The notes below the pieces were generated by a model, which saw nothing but the letters and a program-made list of their open reading frames with translations, had not been told where the DNA came from and made no database searches. Shown one piece after another: positions 54,903-62,553 of a DNA stretch of 62,553 nt. The DNA comes from Flavobacteriaceae bacterium. GTDB lineage: Bacteria; Bacteroidota; Bacteroidia; Flavobacteriales; Flavobacteriaceae. Made by a program: the position numbers and the translations under genes. The stretch spans positions 1 to 62,553 of the forward strand of contig JAQWFV010000003.1 of NCBI GenBank assembly GCA_029238555.1, given 5' to 3'. The stretch's first letter is position 1; the number at the start of each line of letters is the position of its first letter.

Positions 54903-56183
54903 ATGAACAAAAAGCTCCTCTGTATTAGCACTAATTGGCCCGAAGCCAATGCTACTGCTGCTGGCGTTCGTATGCATGAGTTACTAGCTATTTTTATATC
55001 TCAACAATTTGAAATTACTTTTGCAGCTACTAGTAAACATTTAGACGGGCTACATGCCTTAAAAGAAAAAGGTATTACTACCCAACAAATTCTTGTGAAT
55101 GACCCTTCTTTTGATCTTTTACTAGAAGAAACTACACCAGATATAGTTCTTTTTGACAGATTTATATCAGAGGAACAATTTGGTTGGCGGGTTCGCGATA
55201 TACTACCCAAAGCCCTTACAATTCTAGATACAGAAGACCTACATTGTTTAAGAGTACTAAGGGAGGAACAAACCACATCTTACATTAAACAACATAAAGA
55301 CACACCCTACTCATTATTTAATCAAACAACAGACTTAGATGAATTAAATTCAAGAGGGCTGACCAAAAGAGAATTGGCCAGTATATTTAGGTGTGATCTA
55401 AATTTAGTCGTTTCTTCATTTGAAATGACTGTGTTGGTAGATCATTTCAAAGTTCCCCCTCATTTGTGTTTATTATTACCCATCACTTATCCTAAGCAAC
55501 ATTTACAAGCCCATAGGGCAAGTACAGATTACCACAAAAGATCAGGTTATTTTTTTATTGGCAATGGACTTCATCAGCCCAATATAGACGCTATAAAGTG
55601 TTTGTATTTCAGTATTTGGCCACTGATCAAAAAACAACACAAATTGGCAGAGATCTATATCTATGGAGCCTACTTGCCCCAGCAAATACAGGAACTCCAC
55701 AAGCCCAATATTGGGTTTCACATTCTCGGTGAAGTGAAAGATGTTAAATCGCCTTTTACCAAGCATAGGGTCAATCTAGTTCCGCTGAGATTTGGCGCTG
55801 GAATTAAAGGAAAAATATTAGAAGGATTTGTTTACGGCTGCCCTCACATTACAACATCTATAGGAAAAGAGGGAATGGATTACAGCGTGAATTGGCCTGG
55901 TAAAGTTGCCCATAAAAGTGCAGAATTTGCACAAATGGCAGTAGCGTTATATCAGGATAAAGTTCAATGGCAAACACTTAAAAGCGAAGGACACGAATTA
56001 ATAGATCAGTCATTTGAACGCAGTGTTTATGAAATTAAGTTCTTGGAATGCCTCACTCAAATATCCAATAGTTTAGCAGAGCACAGGGCCAAAAATTTCA
56101 TTGGAATGCTATTGCAAGAACAGCAATTCCAGGCGTCAAAATATATGTCATTATGGATCACAGAAAAAAACAAGAATACGTAA
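54903..56183 (+). CDS. Glycosyltransferase (GT4/GT-B type)
   Basis: A 426-residue GT-B fold protein. The N-terminal domain begins KKLLCISTNWPEANATAAGVRM, with a donor-side GIKGKILEGFVYGCPHITTSIGKEGMD region in the C-terminal half (about 300-325). The GKILEG and E-x7-E-like stretch is the retaining GT4 donor-binding signature. The acceptor is unknown. The adjacent helicase and menB give no glycan context, so it may add sugar to a surface polymer or a lipid. There is no signal peptide; cytosolic or membrane-associated. Confidence 0.75.
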   Translation: MNKKLLCISTNWPEANATAAGVRMHELLAIFISQQFEITFAATSKHLDGLHALKEKGITTQQILVNDPSFDLLLEETTPDIVLFDRFISEEQFGWRVRDILPKALTILDTEDLHCLRVLREEQTTSYIKQHKDTPYSLFNQTTDLDELNSRGLTKRELASIFRCDLNLVVSSFEMTVLVDHFKVPPHLCLLLPITYPKQHLQAHRASTDYHKRSGYFFIGNGLHQPNIDAIKCLYFSIWPLIKKQHKLAEIYIYGAYLPQQIQELHKPNIGFHILGEVKDVKSPFTKHRVNLVPLRFGAGIKGKILEGFVYGCPHITTSIGKEGMDYSVNWPGKVAHKSAEFAQMAVALYQDKVQWQTLKSEGHELIDQSFERSVYEIKFLECLTQISNSLAEHRAKNFIGMLLQEQQFQASKYMSLWITEKNKNT

Positions 56184-56202
56184 CTTGCTAAAAAAATCAA
56201 CC

Positions 56203-57045
56203 ATGGAAAATATTGTTTGGACAGAAGTAAAGAAATACGAAGACATTACTTACAAAAAATCTAATGGTGTTGCTAGAATAGCGTTTAACAGACCAGAAGT
56301 AAGAAATGCTTTTAGACCTAAAACAACTTCTGAATTATACGATGCATTTTATGACGCTCATGAAGATCCATCCATTGGTGTAGTATTACTGACTGGCGAA
56401 GGACCTTCCCCGAAGGACGGTGTATTTTCTTTTTGTAGTGGGGGAGACCAAAGAGCTAGGGGGCATAAAGGATACGTTGGTGAAGATGGAAACCACCGTC
56501 TAAATATACTCGAAGTACAAAGATTAATACGTTTTATGCCAAAGGTAGTTATTGCAGTAGTTCCGGGCTGGGCTGTAGGAGGAGGGCACAGTCTTCACGT
56601 GGTATGTGACCTTACTCTTGCCAGTAAAGAGCATGCTATATTTAAACAAACAGATGCAGACGTTACCAGTTTTGACGGGGGCTACGGATCTGCCTATTTG
56701 GCTAAAATGGTGGGGCAGAAAAAAGCCAGAGAAATTTTCTTTCTAGGAAGGAATTACAACGCACAAGAAGCCTTTGATATGGGCATGGTGAATGCTGTTA
56801 TTCCTCACGATGCACTTGAATCTACCGCATATGAATGGGCACAAGAGATCCTTGCAAAGTCTCCAACAAGCATTAAGATGTTAAAATTCGCCATGAATCT
56901 TACAGACGACGGTATGGTAGGACAGCAAGTATTTGCAGGAGAAGCCACTAGATTGGCTTATATGACAGACGAAGCCAAAGAAGGTAGAAATGCCTTTTTG
57001 GAAAAGAGACCGCCAAACTTTGACAAGGACAGTTATATCGCCTAA
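56203..57045 (+). CDS. menB: 1,4-dihydroxy-2-naphthoyl-CoA synthase
   Basis: A 280-residue crotonase-fold enzyme that closes the naphthoquinone ring in menaquinone synthesis. Seen: RIAFNRPEVRNAFRPKT, the oxyanion-hole region FCSGGDQRARG, the VIAVVPGWAVGGGHSLHV stretch, the TDADVTSFDGGYGSAYLAKMVG loop with the MenB-specific Asp and Tyr residues, and EKRPPNF near the end. ATG 56203 is used; a longer frame would start inside the glycosyltransferase gene and add 34 non-homologous residues. Other men genes are not in the window. Confidence 0.96.
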   Translation: MENIVWTEVKKYEDITYKKSNGVARIAFNRPEVRNAFRPKTTSELYDAFYDAHEDPSIGVVLLTGEGPSPKDGVFSFCSGGDQRARGHKGYVGEDGNHRLNILEVQRLIRFMPKVVIAVVPGWAVGGGHSLHVVCDLTLASKEHAIFKQTDADVTSFDGGYGSAYLAKMVGQKKAREIFFLGRNYNAQEAFDMGMVNAVIPHDALESTAYEWAQEILAKSPTSIKMLKFAMNLTDDGMVGQQVFAGEATRLAYMTDEAKEGRNAFLEKRPPNFDKDSYIA

Positions 57046-57059
57046 AATTGATTGATGTA

Positions 57060-58400
57060 CTATTCAACAGCTGCCACTATGGCTGCAATAAAATCATTGG
57101 CTCGGTAATCTGGACGCTCTCCTAAACCAGTCCTAACGATCACCAAGTCCTTAGAAGGAATGACATAAACATGTTGTCCATCATGTCCATTAGCACTGTA
57201 GAGATCTCTAGGAACATCTTTTAAGTGCCCGTCCGCATTGAGCCAAAAATGAGCGCCATATGATCCATTAGAAGCCTCTGTAGGCGTGCTAATGTAATTC
57301 ACCCAGCTATCACTAAAAATTCTAGAACCATCCCAAACCCCGTTTTGCAAGTACAGTAAACCGAATCTAGCCCAATCTCTTGTGCTGGCCCATCCGTAGG
57401 AGGAACCAACAAAAGTTTGCGCCATATCAGTTTCAATCACCATGGAATGCATTCCAATTTTATCGATTAATTGTGCGTAAGGGAAATCTAAGTATTGCTG
57501 GGCGTCTGAACTAAATGTTTTAAGGTATTTAGATAAAATATTCGTAGTCCCTGAAGAATAAGACCAAATGTTACCTGGTTTTGCTATGCTAGGCCTATCA
57601 ATAGCCACCTGTGCCATATCTGACTCGTTAAACAACATATTGGTCACGTCTGAAATGACCGAATAATCCTCTTCAAAAGCCAAGCCGCTTTGCATTCTCA
57701 ATAAATCATCAATGCTAATAAGAGCCCTTTCATCATTGGCCCAATCTTTCAAAGCCACAGGATCGCTCACTTTTAAATTGCCCTGGTATTCTAGAATTCC
57801 ATAAATTGTTGCAATGATACTTTTGGTCATAGACCAGCCAAGAACGGGCGTATCTGGACCAAACCCATCTATGTATTTCTCCCCGATAAGTTGCCCTTTA
57901 TACAATACGAGTGCAGACCTTGATTTCTGAATATGATTGTCTTCAAAAACGAGCGATAAGGCATCTTGAATGGCGGAGTAATCCACAGTAGGCAACAGGG
58001 TATCTAGTGGTGCTAAATGCCCTATTGGATAGGGTTTTTCAATGGGTGTTAGATTTCTTCTGGGTATTAAAAAATTATCCAAATCAGAAGGAGAAACCCC
58101 TTTAGGCAAAAGAATAGCTCCCAAGCCTTCTTTGTATATGGCTTCGCGTTTTTGTAAACCAAAAACGCGCGCCGATGCTATTTTCATTGGATAATCCAAC
58201 TCATTTGTAGCCAATTTAATGTTGGGGATGTTGTTGTCATTTGCCTCGATATAGCTTTTAGAATGGCCTGAGATAAAAGCTGAACTGGCTATATACTTTG
58301 AACTGTAGCCTGAAATGAGTGTTAGTTTGGGATAATTAAAACCAATAGCGATAACAACCAATAAAAATAAAATTCCAGCAATCCTTTTAAACCATTTCAT
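57060..58400 (-). CDS. Membrane-anchored serine hydrolase (class C beta-lactamase-like fold)
   Basis: A 446-residue protein with an N-terminal signal anchor (about 5-24). The SxxK motif is in VLGWSMTKSIIATIYG, the Tyr motif probably in NIWSYSSGTTN (YSS), and the third motif in YSANGHDGQHVYVIP (HDG region). This group includes penicillin-binding-like esterases, D-aminopeptidases and EstB types; true beta-lactamase activity is not implied. Periplasmic by topology. It converges on menB with 14 bp between. Confidence 0.85.
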   Translation of the reverse strand: MKWFKRIAGILFLLVVIAIGFNYPKLTLISGYSSKYIASSAFISGHSKSYIEANDNNIPNIKLATNELDYPMKIASARVFGLQKREAIYKEGLGAILLPKGVSPSDLDNFLIPRRNLTPIEKPYPIGHLAPLDTLLPTVDYSAIQDALSLVFEDNHIQKSRSALVLYKGQLIGEKYIDGFGPDTPVLGWSMTKSIIATIYGILEYQGNLKVSDPVALKDWANDERALISIDDLLRMQSGLAFEEDYSVISDVTNMLFNESDMAQVAIDRPSIAKPGNIWSYSSGTTNILSKYLKTFSSDAQQYLDFPYAQLIDKIGMHSMVIETDMAQTFVGSSYGWASTRDWARFGLLYLQNGVWDGSRIFSDSWVNYISTPTEASNGSYGAHFWLNADGHLKDVPRDLYSANGHDGQHVYVIPSKDLVIVRTGLGERPDYRANDFIAAIVAAVE

Positions 58401-58442
58401 CTCAGTAATATTTAATACTCTAAAATAGTGAAATAGCTTAGA

Positions 58443-58847
58443 CTAATCTCTTTTTATCCAAATTTTATCAGGACCAATAGTACAAGTTGCCAAGTACTCA
58501 AAGCGGCATTGGGTAGGAGGGATTAGCGATAAAAAATCATTGCCTTGCTTGTCTGAATAAAGGAAGTAAGTTTCTCCTATGATGGGCTCAAAACTAAATT
58601 TTGAACTGTAAATTCTCTTGTTAAAGTCATAGGAATCCATCATTTGAGCGTACTGCTCCTTTAAAGCGTTAAACTGGGCTTTAAACTCATGATTGACTGT
58701 TTGGACTTGCGTATTTTTCCAACTGCTTACATCTGGTGCAGTAATCTGTGGAGCACCAACACCCGTAGCATAGGGTAAAATATGGGCGTTGTATTGCTGT
58801 TTGTCCTTGTCATAAACAACAGCATCTGGTTTTTTTGATTCTTTCAT
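58443..58847 (-). CDS. DUF2452 family protein
   Basis: A 134-residue soluble protein. The ATG at 58847 (MKESKKPDAVVYDKDKQQYN) is preferred to a TTG six codons earlier, because an exact -7 element covers that upstream stretch. Features typical of DUF2452: LPYATGVGAPQITAPD near residue 25-40 and a C-terminal EPIIGETYFLYSDKQGNDFLSLI. The function is unknown. It precedes the serine hydrolase by about 40 bp on the same strand. Confidence 0.8.
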   Translation of the reverse strand: MKESKKPDAVVYDKDKQQYNAHILPYATGVGAPQITAPDVSSWKNTQVQTVNHEFKAQFNALKEQYAQMMDSYDFNKRIYSSKFSFEPIIGETYFLYSDKQGNDFLSLIPPTQCRFEYLATCTIGPDKIWIKRD

Positions 58848-58854
58848 AGCCCTA

Positions 58855-58862
58855 CAAAAGTA
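58855..58862 (-). promoter_or_regulatory. -7 promoter element of DUF2452 gene
   Basis: On the minus strand this reads TACTTTTG, an exact TAnnTTTG, with seven bases between it and the ATG at 58847. It supports the shorter start. Confidence 0.5.
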
Positions 58863-58955
58863 CAATAAGTCAAGTCAATTATAAAGTCTTAAGGGAATAT
58901 TCAAATAGATCTTATATCAAATTATTTGTAGCTTTATAACATAAAAACAATTCGC

Positions 58956-59618
58956 ATGCGGTTATTACTATGTTTTATTGGATTACTTTTTTTAAATTCT
59001 TGTGCCATAACAGTTCCAATTGTAGACAAACCCATAGTTTTTAAGGAACAACGAAAAAAACTTACTAGGGAATACTTAGAGAATAGATATGGAATAACAC
59101 AGGAAAATATTCAAATAAATCCCAAAATGATTGTGGTGCATTGGACAGCAATTCCAACGCTTGAAAAATCATTTGATGCATTTTACAATGAATCTCTTCC
59201 CAATTGGAGGCCGGAACTAGTGAATCAAAGTGCCCTAAATGTGTCTGCTCAATTTCTAGTAGATCTAGATGGCACTATTTATAGACTTATGCCAGAAAAC
59301 CACATGGCCAGACATGTTATAGGGTTAAACCATGCCGCTATAGGTATTGAAAATGTTGGGGGCACAAAAGAAACACCACTGACAAAAGCGCAATTAAAAT
59401 CTAATATAAAATTAATTAAATACTTAAAAACAAAGTATGCAATTAACTATCTTATAGGTCATTATGAATATACTCTATTTGAAAAACATCCCCTTTGGAA
59501 GGAAGTAGACGAGGGGTATAGAACACAGAAAACCGACCCTGGAGAAGCCTTTATGGCAAAAATCAGAAGGGCTACGGCAAAATTAAAGTTTAAGACCAAT
59601 CCTTCTCTTGTTCCATAA
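58956..59618 (+). CDS. N-acetylmuramoyl-L-alanine amidase (Amidase_2), lipoprotein
   Basis: A 220-residue peptidoglycan amidase with a lipoprotein signal (MRLLLCFIGLLFLNSC; Cys16). Zinc-site motifs: MIVVHWTAIPT (first His), AAIGIENVGG (Glu), and the C-terminal LIGHYEY followed by KTDPGEAF, where Amidase_2 usually has a third ligand and catalytic Lys. It cleaves the amide between MurNAc and L-Ala, so it could trim or recycle cell wall in the periplasm. The exported M14 peptidase gene follows 61 bp later on the same strand. Confidence 0.9.
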   Translation: MRLLLCFIGLLFLNSCAITVPIVDKPIVFKEQRKKLTREYLENRYGITQENIQINPKMIVVHWTAIPTLEKSFDAFYNESLPNWRPELVNQSALNVSAQFLVDLDGTIYRLMPENHMARHVIGLNHAAIGIENVGGTKETPLTKAQLKSNIKLIKYLKTKYAINYLIGHYEYTLFEKHPLWKEVDEGYRTQKTDPGEAFMAKIRRATAKLKFKTNPSLVP

Positions 59619-59679
59619 TTATTTATTGAATACAACAGATCAATACTTAGTACAAAAACAGCATCCAAACTATTTATCC

Positions 59680-61149
59680 ATGAGTTCACCCAACAGATCA
59701 GCTTTTTTTATTCCCTTATTGTTACTTTTTGTTTCTATGACAGCCTTGGCACAAGACCAATTGGTCAATGATTTGGTATCACAGTATGAAAACTTTAAAG
59801 AAACTTCCTTAAATAAAAGAAGGATTAAACATAAAGACCTTCAACCTCTTATCGAAAAATACAAAAATCAAGCTGGAATAACAGTCACTAAAGTAGGGGA
59901 GTCCATAGAGGGAAGAAGCCTATCTTTATTGAGCTTAGGAAGTGGAGACACCGATGTTTTTCTCTGGTCTCAAATGCATGGAGATGAGCCTACAGCCACC
60001 CAAGCAATTTTTGACATATTAAATTACTTTTCATCAGAGCAAAAAAACAACGCCCAAAAATTACTTTTAAAGAAATTGAGGTTTCATTTTTTACCTATGC
60101 TTAATCCAGATGGTGCTGAAGTTTTTACCAGAAGGAATGCCTTAGGGATAGATATTAACAGAGATGCATTGGACTTGGCATCGCCCGAAGGGCGAACTTT
60201 GAAAAGGGTTAGAGATAGTTTAGAAGCAGATTTTGGGTTTAACTTACACGACCAAAGTAAGTATTACAATGCAGAAAGGACTGATAAACCAGCGACCCTG
60301 TCTTACTTGGCGCCTGCTTATAATTATGAGAAAGATATTAATGAGGTCAGGGGGAACGCCATGAAAGTAATTGTGCTCATGAATGCATTGGTTCAAGGTT
60401 TTGCACCAGGTCAGGTGGGGCGTTACAATGATGATTTTGAGCCCAGAGCATTTGGAGATAACATTCAAAAATGGGGTACTTCTGCTATCTTAATTGAGTC
60501 TGGTGGTTTTTTAAACGATGCAGAGAAACAAAAAATAAGACAATTGAATTACGTCTCTATTTTAGCAGCTCTTTATAGTATAGCTATAAAATCATATGAA
60601 AAAATTGATTTGGCTGACTATGAGAAAATTCCTCAAAATGATCGAAAATTATTTGATCTTAAAATAGAAGATGTTCAGTATGAATTGTTAGGAAACACCT
60701 ATACCTTAGATATTGGAGTTCATTATTTAGAGGTAGACAACGCCTCTCATTCTAATTTCTATACCAAGGCTCAAATTATGGATTTGGGCGACTTATCTAC
60801 CTATTATGGTTACAAAACATTTCCTGCCAATGGGTATAAAATTATTCCAGGGAAAATATACCATCCAAAAGATGGCGTACTTCCAACAAAAGAAAAGGCG
60901 TATGAATTACTGAAAAAAGGCTATGTATATTGGCTTGGCGCACTAACCATGGAAGACAATGGATTTAATTTTCCCATGCAAGTGGTCAGTAAAAAATTTA
61001 TGCTACCTGACTTTAGACTTTATGTAGGCTTAAACCCGAGTTTTTTGCTGTCAAAAAATGGGGTGATTAGTCATGCGGTAGTAAATGGATATCTCATTGA
61101 TTTGCAAAAGGAGTCCAGCCATTTTAGAAATGCTATTTTCTTGAGGTAA
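59680..61149 (+). CDS. Exported M14-family zinc carboxypeptidase
   Basis: A 489-residue paralogue of the cytosolic M14 enzyme at 16093, with a signal peptide (1-24, ending TALA) and a longer C-terminal domain (about 330-489). Zinc ligands His100 and Glu103 are in LWSQMHGDEPTA, and the third His is in GFNLHDQSKYY. LNPDGAEVFTR, IDINRDA, VGRYNDDFEPRAFGDN and ILIESGG are shared with the paralogue. ATG 59680 is chosen; an ORF starting 24 codons earlier would hide the signal peptide. Next to a wall amidase, it may act on periplasmic peptides. Confidence 0.88.
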   Translation: MSSPNRSAFFIPLLLLFVSMTALAQDQLVNDLVSQYENFKETSLNKRRIKHKDLQPLIEKYKNQAGITVTKVGESIEGRSLSLLSLGSGDTDVFLWSQMHGDEPTATQAIFDILNYFSSEQKNNAQKLLLKKLRFHFLPMLNPDGAEVFTRRNALGIDINRDALDLASPEGRTLKRVRDSLEADFGFNLHDQSKYYNAERTDKPATLSYLAPAYNYEKDINEVRGNAMKVIVLMNALVQGFAPGQVGRYNDDFEPRAFGDNIQKWGTSAILIESGGFLNDAEKQKIRQLNYVSILAALYSIAIKSYEKIDLADYEKIPQNDRKLFDLKIEDVQYELLGNTYTLDIGVHYLEVDNASHSNFYTKAQIMDLGDLSTYYGYKTFPANGYKIIPGKIYHPKDGVLPTKEKAYELLKKGYVYWLGALTMEDNGFNFPMQVVSKKFMLPDFRLYVGLNPSFLLSKNGVISHAVVNGYLIDLQKESSHFRNAIFLR

Positions 61150-61194
61150 TGGATATTATTACGCATTTTTACTTAAAATATGAGAGAACTGACG

Positions 61195-61202
61195 TATATT
61201 TG
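61195..61202 (+). promoter_or_regulatory. -7 promoter element of the cold-shock-domain gene
   Basis: TATATTTG, an exact TAnnTTTG, 49 bp before the ATG at 61252. The predicted transcript has a leader of about 45 bases. Confidence 0.55.
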
Positions 61203-61251
61203 TAACCTATTGGACCTTTATTCATTTGGTTCTTAAAACTTATCAATCGAA

Positions 61252-61710
61252 ATGGCGAGAGCGCAAGAAACCTTTAACAAAAAAGAGAAAGAGAAGAAAC
61301 GTTTAAAAAAACGTGACGACAAACTAAAGAAGAAATTGGAACGAAAAGCCAATGCTGAGAAGCCTAATAGTTTAGAAGACATGTTGGTTTATGTAGATGA
61401 GAATGGTCATTTTACAGACACTCCTCCAGATCCTAGTTTAAAAGTTAAGGTAGACGCTGAGTCAATTGTTATTGGAATTCCTAAAAAAGAAGATAGGGAT
61501 GAAGAAGAAGAAGATCCACTAAGAACTGGAAAAGTTTCTTTCTTTGACTCCTCTAAAGGTTTTGGTTTTATTATAGATGCCGTTTCTCAAGAAAAGCACT
61601 TTGTTCATGTAAGTGGTTTAATTGACGAGATCATGGAAAATGATAAAGTTAGCTTTGAATTAGAGCGTGGTCAAAAAGGAATGAATGCTGTTAAAGTTCA
61701 AAAGCAATAA
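61252..61710 (+). CDS. Cold-shock-domain protein with Lys-rich N-terminal extension
   Basis: A 152-residue protein. Residues 1-40 are highly basic (runs such as KKEKEKKRLKKRDDKLKKK) and likely a coiled, nucleic-acid-binding tail. An acidic linker follows (DRDEEEEDPL). The C-terminal cold-shock domain (about 85-150) has RNP-like motifs KGFGFII and KHFVHVSGL. It probably binds single-stranded RNA or DNA. The basic extension makes it about twice the length of CspA. It ends at a shared hairpin terminator. Confidence 0.9.
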   Translation: MARAQETFNKKEKEKKRLKKRDDKLKKKLERKANAEKPNSLEDMLVYVDENGHFTDTPPDPSLKVKVDAESIVIGIPKKEDRDEEEEDPLRTGKVSFFDSSKGFGFIIDAVSQEKHFVHVSGLIDEIMENDKVSFELERGQKGMNAVKVQKQ

Positions 61711-61747
61711 ATAGATTAATCTGTTTTAAAGATTTTATTTAAATATT

Positions 61748-61785
61748 AAAAAGTCCTGTAAACTTTATTTACAGGACTTTTTATA
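61748..61785. terminator. Bidirectional intrinsic terminator
   Basis: AAAAAGTCCTGTAAA (61748-61762) and TTTACAGGACTTTTT (61768-61782) form a perfect 15-bp stem around a CTTTA loop. A on one side and T on the other make it work for both the cold-shock gene and the M28 gene that converge on it. Confidence 0.93.
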
Positions 61786-61803
61786 TATCATAATGATACT
61801 TAA

Positions 61804-62553
61804 TTACATGCCACCTTTTCTATTTGGAGATCTTGTAGCAGGCCACTCCATTTGTTTACCTGTTCTTTTACTTATGGGCAATACTATTTTTTCTCGAGAA
61901 GTCTTTTCGTTGTCCTCAGAAGCCATATAAGCTAGTATAGCTGTTAGAATTGCATTGTTTCTAACATCGTCAAAAACAATTTTGTCATAAGTATCTCTAT
62001 TGGTATGCCAAGTATAATTCCAATAGGACCAGCTAAGGGAGCTTAAGCTGAATGCTGGTGCACCTGCAGCCACAAAAGAAGCGTAATCAGAGCCTCCTCC
62101 TCCTGGAGTACCAGGAAAATTAGTATCAATGTGTTTTGTAATATCTTGGGGAACTTCATGAAGCCACCTGCCTATATAATCATAGGCATGAAGAAAACCT
62201 TGTCCAGAAATATTTACTACCCTACCTGTACCATTGTCCTGATTAAAAACAGCTTGTACTTGTGAAACAATCTCTGGATGATCTTCAACAAAAGCTCTAG
62301 AACCATTCAAACCTTGTTCCTCACTTCCCCAATGACCCACTAAAATAGTTCTCTTCGGGTTTGGCACTATCTTTTTTAGAATTCTCATGGCTTCCATCAT
62401 AACAAGGGTACCGGTTCCGTTGTCCGTTGCACCTGTACCACCATCCCAAGAATCAAAGTGAGCAGATAGTATGACATATTCCTCTGGTTTCTCAGTTCCT
62501 TTAATTTCAGCAATGGTATTAAAAGTAGGTACTTCACCCAAATCTTTTGATTG
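61804..62553 (-). CDS. M28-family metallopeptidase, C-terminal part (partial at window edge)
   Basis: The open frame runs from the window edge for 250 codons; upstream codons continue as QSKDLGEVP, so the true start is outside. Zinc-site residues: SAHFDSWDGGTGATDNGTGT (His, Asp), GHWGSEEQGL (catalytic Glu pair), and the later YTWHTNRDTYDKI (His). It is an aminopeptidase of the M28 type, probably exported as in related Bacteroidota enzymes, but the signal region is not visible. The C-terminus ends in a basic SPNRKGGM. Confidence 0.9.
   Translation of the reverse strand, partial: QSKDLGEVPTFNTIAEIKGTEKPEEYVILSAHFDSWDGGTGATDNGTGTLVMMEAMRILKKIVPNPKRTILVGHWGSEEQGLNGSRAFVEDHPEIVSQVQAVFNQDNGTGRVVNISGQGFLHAYDYIGRWLHEVPQDITKHIDTNFPGTPGGGGSDYASFVAAGAPAFSLSSLSWSYWNYTWHTNRDTYDKIVFDDVRNNAILTAILAYMASEDNEKTSREKIVLPISKRTGKQMEWPATRSPNRKGGM

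Overview
The window is chromosomal DNA from a member of the Bacteroidota, most likely a Flavobacteriaceae species. The evidence is AT-rich sequence, many copies of the Bacteroidota -7 promoter element TAnnTTTG a short distance upstream of genes, a compact 287-residue primary sigma factor, an LpxC-FabZ fusion, a bifunctional HisB, a PorX-type response regulator, a TonB-dependent receptor with a carboxypeptidase-like N-terminal domain, and many SpI/SpII-exported proteins. It is almost entirely coding. I found no stretch over 300 bases without a gene, and no rRNA, tRNA, CRISPR array, prophage or intact insertion sequence.

Layout. 1-1083: the 3' end of folE and a fatty-acid hydroxylase. 1087-4379 (minus): a TonB-receptor locus with a lipoprotein and a Cys/His-rich small protein. 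4436-7907 (minus): DUF6787, serA, serC and a LuxC-type acyl-CoA reductase. This reads away from a 2x4Fe-4S ferredoxin across a nearly palindromic promoter pair. 8420-14201: ychF, then parE-parC. 14198-15826 (minus): terC, a small lipoprotein and an XRE regulator. A 266-bp region with four TTACAWWTGTAA-like palindromes separates the regulator from a divergent cytosolic M14 peptidase, which is followed by lrp-dinB. 18333-24377 (mostly minus): aroB, tsaE-ald-hypothetical and porX, with proline dehydrogenase on the plus strand. 24412-30383: an HD phosphohydrolase, then the lipid A cluster lpxD, lpxC/fabZ, lpxA, efp and a second lpxD-like gene. 30441-33018: sucD, fabG and an SPFH protein.

33126-40280 is a complete eight-gene histidine operon, hisGDCBHAF(IE). 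It is preceded by a His-rich leader peptide (MTQTHTHHHIIYCAQAR), an antiterminator helix and an intrinsic terminator, which together form a classical attenuator. Next come a VWA/AAA+ pair, an active plus inactive M16 peptidase pair, a divergent TruA-like enzyme, CorA, DUF2461, a minus-strand block with an M19 dipeptidase and the primary sigma factor, then DUF6155, a GhrA-type reductase and an SF2 helicase. A tandem 22-bp repeat separates the helicase from a glycosyltransferase and menB. The end of the window holds a serine hydrolase, DUF2452, a lipoprotein amidase, an exported paralogue of the M14 peptidase, a cold-shock-domain protein and the 3' part of an M28 peptidase.

Most genes are core metabolism and envelope biogenesis. 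The most informative signals are regulatory: the his attenuator, the operator array between the XRE regulator and the M14 gene, the symmetric luxC/ferredoxin promoter, and several -7 elements so close to the start codon that the mRNAs should be nearly leaderless. Several gene starts were moved from the longest reading frame to an internal or TTG codon; the reason is given in each entry.
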